Position numbers and translations under genes: made by a program | The notes under the pieces: generated by a model | Seen by the model: only the letters and a program-made list of their open reading frames with translations | What the model was told of the DNA's origin: nothing | Databases searched by the model: none | Part shown: positions 16,126 through 25,103 of the stretch, piece after piece | Position numbering within the stretch: position 1 is the stretch's first letter | Layout of the letters: every line of letters starts with the position of its first letter | NCBI GenBank assembly: GCA_017627975.1 | Contig: JAGAFT010000122.1 | Span: 1 to 63,136, forward strand | Direction: 5' to 3' | Origin: Oscillospiraceae bacterium | Lineage (GTDB): Bacteria; Bacillota_A; Clostridia; Oscillospirales; Oscillospiraceae | DNA: 63,136 nucleotides

Positions 16126-18031
16126 TCAAAGCCTCCCAACGTTCGTACTGTTCCATAAGCGCGGCGTTCAGCACTTCTTTCTGCTCCTCCAGCTCCATGA
16201 GCTTCTGGTAATCGGTGGCGTAAAGGGCGCATTCTTCCTCCAGCGCGGCCAGCTGCCCTTCGAGACGGGCAATTTCCTTCTCGGCACGCTGCATCTGGCG
16301 GGCCTGGTTCCCGCCCTTCGGCCGGCTTTCCGGTTTTCGGGCGGCCTCCGGAGCGGCCTCGGCGGAGGGCTTTTTCCCGCCGCTTTTTTCCGCGGCTTTC
16401 TTCCCGGCAGAGGCCACAACCGCCTGATGCTCCTTCCAGGCGACATAGGCGGCGTATCCGCCGCGGTAATCGGTGAGCACGCCGTTTTCAAAGGCCCAGA
16501 TGCGGGTGGCAAACTTCTCGATAAAATAGCGGTCGTGGGAGACAAAGAGCAGGGTCTCGCTATAATCGGAGAGGGCGTCTTCCATCCACTCACGGCTGAT
16601 GATATCGAGATGGTTGGTGGGCTCGTCGAGAATCAGAAGGTTAATATCGCTGCCCATGAGCATGCAGAGCTTCAGACGGCTGCGTTCGCCGCCGGAGAGG
16701 GTAGAGACGGGCTTGAACACGTCCTCGCCCCGGAAACCGAAGGCGGCCAGCCGGTCCCGCGCTTCCTGCGGCGTACAGCGGCATTCCCAGAGCATGGTGT
16801 CATAGGCGGTGCGGCTGTCGTCCTGAAAACGCACGATCTGCGGCAGGCAGGCGCTGCGCACCGAGGGACCGAGGGAGATCCAGCCCGCGTCCGGGCTCTC
16901 CTCGCCGGTGATAAGCTTTACAAGGGTGGACTTGCCGCTGCCGTTGTCGCCGATGACGGCGATGCGCTCCTGGCCCTCGACAATGAAGGAGAGGTCGGAA
17001 AAGAGTACCCGGTCGCCGAAGCCCTTCTTCAGGCTGTCGGCCACGAGAACCTCATCCCCGGCAAAGGCCCGCTCTTTGAACTTGACGGAGAGCTTCTTCT
17101 GTTCCTTGGGCTTCTCGCTGCGCGAGAGCTTTTCGATGCGCTTTTCCATGGAGAAGGCGCGCTTGTGAAGCTTGTCGTTGCCCATGAAGGCCCAGAGATG
17201 CATCTGCTCGGCGGCACGGGTGAGCTGTTCGATCTTGGCCTGGTCCTTTTCATACTGTTTCCGCTTCTCTTCAAAGCGGCGCTGCCGCTCTTCGAGGAAG
17301 AAGCTGTAGTTGCCGCTGTAGAACTCCGCCTTGCCGTCCACCAGCTCGATGCAGCGCTGTGCCACCACGTCGAGAAAGTAGCGGTCGTGACTGATGGCGA
17401 GGACGGTTCCCTTGAAGTGGAGAAGATAGTTTTCCAGCCACTCGACGGCGTGAAGGTCCAGATGGTTTGTCGGCTCGTCCAGCAGAAGGATCTCCGTGTC
17501 CTCAAGAATCAGGCGGGCGAGGTTCAGGCGGGTCTTCTCCCCGCCGGAGAGACTCTCAAAGCTCTGGGAGCGCATCTCGGGACCGATCTGAAGGCCGTTG
17601 GCCACACGGTTCACGGCCACATCCGTTTCATAGCCGCCGAGGCGCTCAAAGTCCGCGGCAAGGCGGTCGTATTCCGCAAGAAGGGCGGGAGAGCTGTCAT
17701 GCTCCATCTGCTCGGTCAGCTTTTCCAGGCGGATCCGGATGGCATCGACATGACGGAAAGCGTTCTGAAGCACGTCCTCGGCGGTCCAGCCCTCCGGATA
17801 AACCGGCAGCTGGGAGATCAGACCGAGACGCTTGGAGGGAGCGATGCTGACCTGGCCCTCGTCATAATCGAGCGCACCGGTCAGAATGCGAAAAAGCGTC
17901 GTCTTGCCGCAGCCGTTGGGACCGAGAATCCCGACGCGCTCACCCGCTTCCACCTGGAAGCTGAGCCCGTCGAGGATGTTGTTTCCGATTTCAAAGGATT
18001 TGACCAGAGAGCTTACGGTGATGTCGATCAT
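16112..18031 (-). CDS. ABC-F family ATPase (ribosome-associated type)
   Basis: This is a 639-residue soluble protein with two ABC domains and no membrane segment, as in ABC-F translation factors. Domain 1: GPNGCGKTTL (P-loop), SLSGGEKTRL (signature), LLLDEPTNHLD. Domain 2: GDNGSGKSTL, TLSGGERSRL, ILDEPTNHLD. The inter-domain linker is charged and helical. A C-terminal coiled coil (RAEKEIARLEGQLAALEEE) follows a low-complexity Lys/Ala stretch. It may rescue stalled ribosomes or protect against ribosome-targeting antibiotics; sequence alone cannot separate these. It starts three bases after the PBP gene. Confidence 0.88.
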   Translation of the reverse strand: MIDITVSSLVKSFEIGNNILDGLSFQVEAGERVGILGPNGCGKTTLFRILTGALDYDEGQVSIAPSKRLGLISQLPVYPEGWTAEDVLQNAFRHVDAIRIRLEKLTEQMEHDSSPALLAEYDRLAADFERLGGYETDVAVNRVANGLQIGPEMRSQSFESLSGGEKTRLNLARLILEDTEILLLDEPTNHLDLHAVEWLENYLLHFKGTVLAISHDRYFLDVVAQRCIELVDGKAEFYSGNYSFFLEERQRRFEEKRKQYEKDQAKIEQLTRAAEQMHLWAFMGNDKLHKRAFSMEKRIEKLSRSEKPKEQKKLSVKFKERAFAGDEVLVADSLKKGFGDRVLFSDLSFIVEGQERIAVIGDNGSGKSTLVKLITGEESPDAGWISLGPSVRSACLPQIVRFQDDSRTAYDTMLWECRCTPQEARDRLAAFGFRGEDVFKPVSTLSGGERSRLKLCMLMGSDINLLILDEPTNHLDIISREWMEDALSDYSETLLFVSHDRYFIEKFATRIWAFENGVLTDYRGGYAAYVAWKEHQAVVASAGKKAAEKSGGKKPSAEAAPEAARKPESRPKGGNQARQMQRAEKEIARLEGQLAALEEECALYATDYQKLMELEEQKEVLNAALMEQYERWEALSDET

Positions 18032-18034
18032 AGA

Positions 18035-19345
18035 TCAGTACTCCATATCCGTTCCGCGCCGTATGGCAGCCTGCAGAACGGTATTTGCGATGGGGGTGGC
18101 AACAGAAAGACCGCCGCCGCCATGCTCAACGAAGACGATGAAGGCATAGGGATGATCCTCATCCTTCAGAAAACCCGTGAACCAGGCGTGGTCGGTTCCG
18201 TCGCCGACTTCGGCCGTGCCGGTCTTGCCGCAGACCTCCAGGCCGGGGAAGCGGTTGTCGCCATAGGTCTGGATGACGTTGTTGCGCATGAGATCCTGCA
18301 TGGTTCTGGCGGTATCCGGATTGACCAGGAGGGACTGTTCGGCCGGCTTGCCGTCGTCGATGAGCTTGGGCTCCACCAGAACGCCGTCGTTGGCAATGGC
18401 GGAAACAAAACGCAGCATGGAGTACGGGCAGATCAGATCCGTGGACTGACCGATGCCGGACCAGCCGGTTTCCGGATCGCCGACAAATTCCAGAGGATAA
18501 GACCCGGCCGCGGTGGGGATGCCGTCGAGACTGTGGGAATCCAGAAAGCCGTAAGCCCGGACATGGTTGACCATTTCCCGCTGACCGACCGAAATGGCAA
18601 TCTGGGCAAAGGCGATGTTGCAGGAGTTTGCCAGAGCCCCGCGAAAGTCGTTGGTATAGTGCTCAAAGGGACAATGGAAGAGAACACCGGAGATCTCCTC
18701 CTCGCCCAGACAGAAGAAGCTGCGCTGCCAGATGGAGGGAACACACTCGATGGCCGCGGCGGCCGTCACCAGCTTGAAGATGGAACCGGGGGTAAAGGTC
18801 GCGGAGAGCAGACGGTTGATGTACACGCCTTCCGGCGCCACAGGATCGCTCTCAATGGGGTCGACGGCAGGGGAAGAGACCATGCAGATGAGTTCCCCGG
18901 TGCGGTAGTTGACCACGCCGACGGCTCCCTTGCGGCCGGCGAGAGCGGCATAGGCTTTGTTGTCGAGGACCGAGTCCACGTTCAGCTTCAGGGAGATGCG
19001 CTTGGTCTGGGTCATGCCGGTGACCGGGCTGTAGCCGTGCAGCTGACGGGCAAAATTCGTGAGAATGCCGGTTCCGGTGCGGTTCCAGAAGTCGCCGGTG
19101 ACATGGTAGTTTGCAATGCGGGTGTTGCGGTCCTCGTTATAGCTGTTGTCGTTGGCGGTGAAGGCGGCCAGGAGGACGCCGTTGCGGTCGGTAACATATC
19201 CTTCCGAGAGGGAATTGAGCCGGGAAAAGTAGCTTGCCCAGCTTTCCCCGTCCCGGAGAAAGCGCTCAATATAGGTGAAGAGCCCCAGAATGATAAACAG
19301 CGCGATCATCATCACGGAGAGGGCGCGGCGATTGAGTTTTTTCAT
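18035..19345 (-). CDS. Penicillin-binding protein (transpeptidase, class B)
   Basis: This is a 436-residue protein with one N-terminal membrane helix (residues 8-25), a short dimerisation-type region and a transpeptidase domain. The catalytic motifs are present: S188-x-x-K191 (TPGSIFK), SxN as SCN, and KTG in CGKTGTAE. It is shorter than typical FtsI proteins (550-700 residues), resembling PbpA-type enzymes. It overlaps the FHA-FtsW gene by four bases (ATGA), which fits a SEDS-bPBP pair making peptidoglycan together. Confidence 0.9.
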   Translation of the reverse strand: MKKLNRRALSVMMIALFIILGLFTYIERFLRDGESWASYFSRLNSLSEGYVTDRNGVLLAAFTANDNSYNEDRNTRIANYHVTGDFWNRTGTGILTNFARQLHGYSPVTGMTQTKRISLKLNVDSVLDNKAYAALAGRKGAVGVVNYRTGELICMVSSPAVDPIESDPVAPEGVYINRLLSATFTPGSIFKLVTAAAAIECVPSIWQRSFFCLGEEEISGVLFHCPFEHYTNDFRGALANSCNIAFAQIAISVGQREMVNHVRAYGFLDSHSLDGIPTAAGSYPLEFVGDPETGWSGIGQSTDLICPYSMLRFVSAIANDGVLVEPKLIDDGKPAEQSLLVNPDTARTMQDLMRNNVIQTYGDNRFPGLEVCGKTGTAEVGDGTDHAWFTGFLKDEDHPYAFIVFVEHGGGGLSVATPIANTVLQAAIRRGTDMEY

Positions 19346-21174
19346 GAGGCATCTCCCCTCCGGTTCTGTTTCTTCACGGCGCGGCTGTCCCGGGCCGCCT
19401 GCTTTCTGGCGGCACGGCTGTCTTTGGCGGCCTGTTTTTTCGCGGCGCGCCGTTCCAGCCTGGCTTCGCGGACCGCTTCCCGGTCACCCGCCGAGCGGAT
19501 GGTCTCACCGGGACGGACGGCAAAGCTGGCCTCGCGACGGTTGTCCGCGCTCTTGAGGTAGGCCATCATCATCCAGCAGGAGAGCATGGAGGAGCCGCCT
19601 CGGGAGACAAAGGGAAAGGTAACGCCCGTGAAGGGAAGAATGTCCATGGAGCCGAATACATTCAGCGCCAGCTGGGTCAGCAGAATGGTCATGGCCGCAC
19701 AGGCGGCAATGCTGTAATAGGCGCTGCGCCCGGTGCGGGCGCTGCGGATGGCAAAACAAGCCAGAAGAATCACGGCCAGCACCATCATGCAGGCGATCAA
19801 CAGCCCCAGCTCTTCACAGACCATGCCGAAGACCAGGTCCGTGTTGGCGGCAAAGATCCGGTGGAGCCAGCCGTTTCCGGCCCCCTTGCCGAAGAGTCCG
19901 CCGGCTGCGGCGGCGCTCATGGCGCGGGTCTGCTGGAAGCCCTTGTCATAGATGTCCTCCCAGACGTGCCCCCAGGAGGCAAAACGCTGGGCGATATAAG
20001 GGCGGGCACTCACGGCGAGAAAGCCCGCGAGACCGGCGCCCGTCACCGCCAGCATGACCGTGGCGATGGAGCCGGAACGCATGAAGGAGATTACCAGGAA
20101 GCAGACAAAGAACACCAGGGCGGTACCGAAGTCGCCGATCAACGCCAGCGCCATGACACAGATGGCGGAGAAGCCGATGAAGACGTACAGGTTGTTCCGG
20201 CGGAACAGCCGGTCCAGCGTGGCCGCGCCGACGTATACATAGGCGACCTTGACGATCTCGGAAGGCTGGAAGGAGAAGCCCCAGAATTCCAGCCAGTTCC
20301 TTGCGCCGAGGACGACATCGCTGGCCACGACGTTGATGCCGAGCAGCAGAAGGGCCCCGAGGGCGACGAGGATCCGGGTGGAAGCGGTGCGCTGCAGAGA
20401 GCGCTGCCACCAGCCGCAGAGCAGGAAGAGCACGACACCGGCCAGCGTCAGGAGAATCTGCTTGTACATGTCCTCCGGTGTGGAGGAGGCCGCAACGGAC
20501 ATGCCCAGCGACGAGAGGTAAAAGGCCAGGGTCTCAATCTCAAAGCCGGCGCGGTTGATGATGCGCATGGCATTGAAGCAGCTCCACTCCATGACGATGA
20601 GGCTGCCGAAGCCGAGGGCGATATCGGAGATGACCTCGGGCTTTGCATAAAACGAATGCTGCAGCAGGAGAAAAAGCTGAAACGCCGTCAGCATCAGCAG
20701 GGTCAGACTCGGGGAATACCGCCGCCCGACACCGCTGCGCTTCGACTCGAGACGCTCCCGCTTTTCCATGCTGAGGTCTTCAAAACGAACACAGATGCCG
20801 TTGAGGTTGAGCACATCGCCGTGATGAACCTCCGCGCCGCCGTCATCGACAAAGATGTTGTTGACCCAGACGCCGCCGCGGGAGAACACGTCGTAAACAC
20901 GCCACTCGCCCAGGTCGTTGCGCCGGAGAATGGCGTGGGTGCGGGAAATCTCCCGCTCGGGAATGTAGACGTCGGCATCCGGGGAGCGTCCGATGATCAC
21001 CTCCCAGTGCTGAACGGGAAGACGGTCACGTCCGTATCGGAGGTAGGCCCAGGTTTCGGGGTCATATTCTTCGCGCAGCATGGAGCGCAGGCAGCGAAGC
21101 AGAATGGCAAAGGAAAGCAGAATCAGGATTGCCTTGCTGGCTGCCAGTGTATAGGCATAAAAATCTCCCTGCAC
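19342..21174 (-). CDS. FHA domain fused to FtsW/RodA/SpoVE glycosyltransferase
   Basis: SEDS proteins polymerise lipid II. This 610-residue protein begins with one membrane helix, then an FHA domain at about residues 55-135 (IIGRSPDADVYI, ISRTHAILRR, GVWVNNIF), which binds phosphothreonine. A SEDS core of about ten helices follows, with FQPSEIVKVAYVYV, GDFGTALVFFV and TGVTFPFVSRGGSSML as hallmark blocks. The tail is about 60 residues rich in Arg/Lys/Ala, with repeated AAKKQAAKDSRA-type units. The GTG start follows GGGAGG. The partner PBP is co-translated. The fusion suggests regulation by a Ser/Thr kinase encoded elsewhere. Confidence 0.88.
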   Translation of the reverse strand: MQGDFYAYTLAASKAILILLSFAILLRCLRSMLREEYDPETWAYLRYGRDRLPVQHWEVIIGRSPDADVYIPEREISRTHAILRRNDLGEWRVYDVFSRGGVWVNNIFVDDGGAEVHHGDVLNLNGICVRFEDLSMEKRERLESKRSGVGRRYSPSLTLLMLTAFQLFLLLQHSFYAKPEVISDIALGFGSLIVMEWSCFNAMRIINRAGFEIETLAFYLSSLGMSVAASSTPEDMYKQILLTLAGVVLFLLCGWWQRSLQRTASTRILVALGALLLLGINVVASDVVLGARNWLEFWGFSFQPSEIVKVAYVYVGAATLDRLFRRNNLYVFIGFSAICVMALALIGDFGTALVFFVCFLVISFMRSGSIATVMLAVTGAGLAGFLAVSARPYIAQRFASWGHVWEDIYDKGFQQTRAMSAAAAGGLFGKGAGNGWLHRIFAANTDLVFGMVCEELGLLIACMMVLAVILLACFAIRSARTGRSAYYSIAACAAMTILLTQLALNVFGSMDILPFTGVTFPFVSRGGSSMLSCWMMMAYLKSADNRREASFAVRPGETIRSAGDREAVREARLERRAAKKQAAKDSRAARKQAARDSRAVKKQNRRGDAS

Positions 21175-21300
21175 GCGAACACCTCCCCTCTGAGCAGAAC
21201 GGCCGGGTAATCATGCCGAAAACAACATGGAATTATATCAAATCCGCCGACCCTTGACAACCGGGCCAGATCTTAACAATTATGAAGCTTGAACGGGAAG

Positions 21301-21327
21301 ACAGGCCGGTCTGTCCAACCGGCCTGT
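21301..21327 (-). terminator. Hairpin after the small lipoprotein gene
   Basis: A 9-bp stem ACAGGCCGG/CCGGCCTGT with a 9-base loop lies 12 bases past the lipoprotein stop. The T-run is poor, so termination is a guess. Confidence 0.5.
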
Positions 21328-21338
21328 CCGGAAAGCGC

Positions 21339-21917
21339 TTAGCCGCCGAGAAGAAAGATGCTGCCGCTGACCGCGGAGACCGTAAAGCTTTGGATGGTGG
21401 TGACATAGCTGCTGCTGAGAAAACCGTACTGCCAGCTCATGGTCCGGTTCCCCTGGGGCCAGAAGGGAAGGGTTTCGGAGATGGTCCCGGTTTGCGTCCC
21501 CTCGGGGTCGATCCAGAGCGCCTCGTAGCGCGGGACATTGCCGGAGGCGGCGTCCTGAAAGTCGATGCTGAATTCACCGTGCTGGGACAGAACATCGGCG
21601 GTGAAGCTTACCTTCAGGGTGTCCTTGTATTCGGGGTCGTTGGCAGCGACGAGCCCCTCCTTCAGCGAGAAGCCGCAGCTGAGATTGCAGGCGGTGATGT
21701 TTCCGTCCTCGTCGGTGGCGAAGCTCGGATAATCCTTATAGTCGAAATAATCGTAAAAATTGGCACCGGTGATCTTCACTTCCACGATCTTCGGCCCGGC
21801 GGGAGCTTCCTCATCGGGCTCGTCCTTTTCCTTCTGTTTTCCGCAGGCGGTAAGCAGACAGAGCGCAAGCAGCAGAAACAGCAGCAAAGGTGTTTTTCTC
21901 ATTTGAAACGGTCTCAT
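21339..21917 (-). CDS. Small lipoprotein of unknown function
   Basis: This is a 192-residue protein with a lipoprotein signal ending LLTAC (lipid site Cys25), a short acidic linker, and a beta-rich domain with two Cys (ITACNLSCGFS) that may form a disulfide. I do not recognise the family. The start has GGGAGG 8 bases upstream and lies 15 bases after the PepSY gene, so the two form an operon. It probably sits on the outer membrane surface of the cell. Confidence 0.7.
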   Translation of the reverse strand: MRPFQMRKTPLLLFLLLALCLLTACGKQKEKDEPDEEAPAGPKIVEVKITGANFYDYFDYKDYPSFATDEDGNITACNLSCGFSLKEGLVAANDPEYKDTLKVSFTADVLSQHGEFSIDFQDAASGNVPRYEALWIDPEGTQTGTISETLPFWPQGNRTMSWQYGFLSSSYVTTIQSFTVSAVSGSIFLLGG

Positions 21918-21932
21918 CGGGTTTCCTCCCTG

Positions 21933-22262
21933 TCATGATTGGGGGTCAGTCGGTTTTTTCGCGGTATCAAGAATGTGGCCGGTCTGCGCATCGATGACAT
22001 AACGGTATTCCGCCGTGTGGTCGGTAAAAAGGATCTCGTATACCGGCAGTTCGGCGTCGGTGGTGCCATAGACGGTACTGACATCGTAGACACGGCCTTC
22101 GTCGGTACCGGCGTCGTGGACGGCAATGCGCAGGGCCTGGGAGGAAGAGAGCCAGTCATCCTCATGCTGGTATAGATAGAGCGCGACAAGAGAGCCGGCG
22201 ATCAGAAATACCAGAACGGCGAGAACGGTCAGAAACCGTTTCCCGCGGCGCTTTTCCTTCAT
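21933..22262 (-). CDS. PepSY-like membrane-anchored protein
   Basis: This is a 109-residue protein: a basic N terminus, one helix (FLTVLAVLVFLIAGSLVAL), then a PepSY-type fold (ALRIAVHDAG, LPVYEILFTDHTAEYRYVID, TGHIL). PepSY modules often inhibit peptidases or modulate envelope enzymes. The start at 22262 follows GGAGGAAG; the longer upstream frame has no support. It is the first gene of a two-gene operon with the small lipoprotein. Confidence 0.72.
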   Translation of the reverse strand: MKEKRRGKRFLTVLAVLVFLIAGSLVALYLYQHEDDWLSSSQALRIAVHDAGTDEGRVYDVSTVYGTTDAELPVYEILFTDHTAEYRYVIDAQTGHILDTAKKPTDPQS

Positions 22263-22480
22263 CGGGCTTCCTCCTCTCCTGACGGCGGTGCGTAATATTC
22301 TACAAAATATAATCATATCACAAAACGACGGAAAAGTCATGAAGCTGAGGTGAACGAAACTACGGGGCAGCTTCCCGGGCTTGAAAACTGTTGTATCCGA
22401 CGGGGAAGCATGGTATACTTTCAGGCAAACGATGATGTAAAAAAGCCGGGTTTCGGCTTTGAAACGATGGAGATGGAACG

Positions 22481-23911
22481 ATGTCATTTACGTCACTGGA
22501 ATTCTGTATTTTCCTGCCGATTGTTTTCGGGCTTTATTATCTTTCCCCGAAGCGTTCCAGATGGGTTATCCTCCTGGCAGCGAGCTATGTCTTTTACGGG
22601 GTTGCCGGGATTCAGTACATTCTCCTGCTGGCCTATGTCACGGCGGCGGCGTTCCTGGCGGCGAGATACCTGGAAAAAGCAGAGCGTATCGGCAAATGGT
22701 GCATGCTGATCTGTGTGTGTGCGGTGATTCTGCCGCTGATTGTATTCAAGTACACCGGGTTTCTGACGGAAAACCTGAATATCCTCCTTCGGGCGGTGAA
22801 ATCGGCCGAAAGTCTGACCACGATGCAGATCATCCAGCCGCTGGGGATTTCATTCTATTCCTTTTCCGCGCTGGGATATGTGATCGATGTGGCAAGGAAA
22901 AAATCCCCCGCAATCCAAAACCCCCTGCATCTGGCGGCCGGAATCGCGTTCTTCCCCTGCCTGGTATCCGGTCCGATCGAACGGCAGAACCGGCTTGTTC
23001 CCCAGATCGTTGAGGGAAATGCATTTGACTATGCAGAAGCGACCTATGGCCTGAAGCAGATCGCCTGGGGACTGTTTGAAAAAAGAGTGCTGGCAGACAA
23101 CCTGGCGGTTTATGTGGATACGGTTTACACGGATGTGCACGCGTATTTCGGCGCCCCGCTGCTGATCGCGTCCCTGTTTTACACCCTGATGATCTACTGC
23201 GATTTTGCGGGCTATTCCGATATGGCAATCGGAACGGCGAGACTCTTCGGGATCAGGCTGACAAAAAACTTCGACAGTCCGTATTTTTCGGAGTCGTTTT
23301 CAGAATTCTGGAGAAGATGGCATATTTCGCTTTCAAGCTGGCTCCGGGACTATGTGTACATCCCGCTCGGCGGAAGCCGAAGAGGGAAGGCCAGGAAAGC
23401 CCTCAATATCCTGATCACCATGCTGGTGAGCGGGATCTGGCACGGCGCTTCCTGGACATTTGTCGCGTGGGGAGGACTCCACGGACTGGCCCAGGCGGCA
23501 GAGTCCATGCTCGGCCTGAACGGCAGAACGTCGAAAAACCGCTTGGTCAGAATCATCCGGACAGCGGCTGTTTTTTCGGTGTGCAGCGCCCTGTGGGTGT
23601 TCTTCCGGGCGCCCAGCTTTGCAGATGCGTCCTATCTGCTGCGGCACATGTTTGACGGAATACGGGATTTCCATGTCTACCTGTACAGTCTGGTGGCACT
23701 GGGCCTGACGAAACCGAAACTGGCCGTGATTGCAATCGAGCTGGCGGTTCTGGCCATCTATGATTTCTGCTCCCTGAAGACAAATGTGATCAACAGAATA
23801 TCCGCGCTTCCGCCGGTCATCCGCTGGGGAATCTACGTATGCTTTTTGTTCCTGATCGCACAGTGCTCTCTGAAAGGAACGGCGGTTCAATTCGTATACG
23901 CAGGGTTTTAA
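22481..23911 (+). CDS. MBOAT-family O-acyltransferase (AlgI/DltB-like)
   Basis: This is a 476-residue protein with about ten membrane helices. Hallmarks are PLGISFYSFSALGYVIDV, FFPCLVSGPIERQNRL, FWRRWHISLSSWLRDYVYIP and SGIWHGASWTF; the His of the last block is the conserved MBOAT catalytic residue. Such proteins move acyl groups across the membrane to an extracellular polymer, working with an SGNH-type partner, which here is the next gene (12 bases on). The polymer is not identified. Base composition is less GC-rich than the flanks, possibly a sign of transfer. Confidence 0.9.
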   Translation: MSFTSLEFCIFLPIVFGLYYLSPKRSRWVILLAASYVFYGVAGIQYILLLAYVTAAAFLAARYLEKAERIGKWCMLICVCAVILPLIVFKYTGFLTENLNILLRAVKSAESLTTMQIIQPLGISFYSFSALGYVIDVARKKSPAIQNPLHLAAGIAFFPCLVSGPIERQNRLVPQIVEGNAFDYAEATYGLKQIAWGLFEKRVLADNLAVYVDTVYTDVHAYFGAPLLIASLFYTLMIYCDFAGYSDMAIGTARLFGIRLTKNFDSPYFSESFSEFWRRWHISLSSWLRDYVYIPLGGSRRGKARKALNILITMLVSGIWHGASWTFVAWGGLHGLAQAAESMLGLNGRTSKNRLVRIIRTAAVFSVCSALWVFFRAPSFADASYLLRHMFDGIRDFHVYLYSLVALGLTKPKLAVIAIELAVLAIYDFCSLKTNVINRISALPPVIRWGIYVCFLFLIAQCSLKGTAVQFVYAGF

Positions 23912-23923
23912 GGAGGAGAGTCC

Positions 23924-24970
23924 GTGATGAAACAATTTCTGATCAAGCTCACGGCGCTTGTGCTGATCATGGCGGCGCTTGTTACCGGGTATGATGCGGC
24001 CTACCGGCGGATCTGCAAGATTGATCCTTCCCAAAATGACGAATACAAGTTTCAAAATGTCCCGGACGGGATTCAGATCTGCAATTTCGGAAGCAGCCAC
24101 GGCAAAGACGATTTTAATTACACAAAGTGGCAGAAGGAATATACCACCTTTAATTTCGCCCTTGTCATGCAGACCGCGTCCTATGATTACCGGATTCTTC
24201 AGCAGTATATCGGGAAGCTTGCGCAGGGGGCAGTCGTGTTTATCCCGATCAGCTATTTCACCTTCGGCTGGGATGAGGAGTCAAAAGAGGATTTCAGGTC
24301 CAAGAATGAACGCTACTATTCGTTCCTGGAACCGCAGTATATCAAAGACTATGATGTGGTGACGGATATCGGAATCAAACACTTTCTGCCCCTCTTATCC
24401 GACCCGGCGACGGTGATTCGGGATATCCGCAATTCCCTGAACAAGGCAAGAACGGCCGAACAGACTGCGGAGGCAGAGACGGCGGAGGAAGCCGAAGAAG
24501 CAGCGCAGGCTGCTGCGGGTGAAATAGCGGAAGAAGGGGAAACGCTTCCGGAGGAAACGGAAGAGACGGAGTTTGACTTTCAAAGCCATGCGGAGGAAAA
24601 AAGAATACTCTACCGTATTGTTGACCAAAACGGGGATCTTCTGGTCAGGGAAGAGGAACTCAGCGCAGTCTACGGGATGGTGCGCTTGTGCAAGGCACAC
24701 GGGCTTCGGCCGATCCTGATTACCGTGCCCTTCCGCTGGGAATACAACGATCAGTTTGAAGAAGCGTACTGCCGTCAGTTTTATGCGGTGATAGACAGAA
24801 TCTGTCAGGATGAATCCGTAGAATATTACGATTACAGCCATGATGAGCGCTTTACCGGGGTATCGGAATACTTCCGAAATTCAGACCATCTCTCCCCCAG
24901 GGGGGCGGCTGTGTTTACGGATCTCGTCATCAACGCACATGTAAAAAACCAGAACCCGGATGCCCGGTAA
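23924..24970 (+). CDS. SGNH-like O-acetylation partner of MBOAT
   Basis: This is a 348-residue membrane-anchored protein (N-terminal helix residues 5-24). NFGSSHGKDDFN resembles the SGNH block I with the nucleophile Ser, and NSDHLSPRGA near the C terminus carries the Asp-His pair, as in DltD and AlgJ/AlgX-type proteins. A low-complexity insert of about 45 residues, rich in Glu, Ala and Thr (around residues 175-220), interrupts the fold; it may be a surface loop. Downstream of the MBOAT gene it is expected to transfer the acyl group onto an extracellular glycan. Confidence 0.8.
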   Translation: MMKQFLIKLTALVLIMAALVTGYDAAYRRICKIDPSQNDEYKFQNVPDGIQICNFGSSHGKDDFNYTKWQKEYTTFNFALVMQTASYDYRILQQYIGKLAQGAVVFIPISYFTFGWDEESKEDFRSKNERYYSFLEPQYIKDYDVVTDIGIKHFLPLLSDPATVIRDIRNSLNKARTAEQTAEAETAEEAEEAAQAAAGEIAEEGETLPEETEETEFDFQSHAEEKRILYRIVDQNGDLLVREEELSAVYGMVRLCKAHGLRPILITVPFRWEYNDQFEEAYCRQFYAVIDRICQDESVEYYDYSHDERFTGVSEYFRNSDHLSPRGAAVFTDLVINAHVKNQNPDAR

Positions 24971-24996
24971 AAAGTATTACATCAACGACAATGAGA

Positions 24997-25032
24997 AAAG
25001 CCACGCGGCACCGGAAGGTGCTGCGTGGCTTT
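24997..25032. terminator. Terminator between convergent MBOAT and BMP operons
   Basis: A perfect 16-bp stem from AAAGCCACGCGGCACC to its complement with a GGAA loop lies between two converging operons. The flanking T-runs are short. Confidence 0.8.
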
Positions 25033-25103
25033 GAACTTGTACGGCCGCGAGGACGGCGTCCCGCGAAGGATGCGTCAGGCGGAGACGGGAAGGGACAGAC
25101 CCC

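Noticed and set aside
16025..19561. Open frame of 1178 codons on the plus strand
   Set aside because: It lies antisense to the ABC-F and penicillin-binding protein genes, whose motifs are all intact. Its product has no recognisable domain. Codon bias of GC-rich genes opens the opposite frame.
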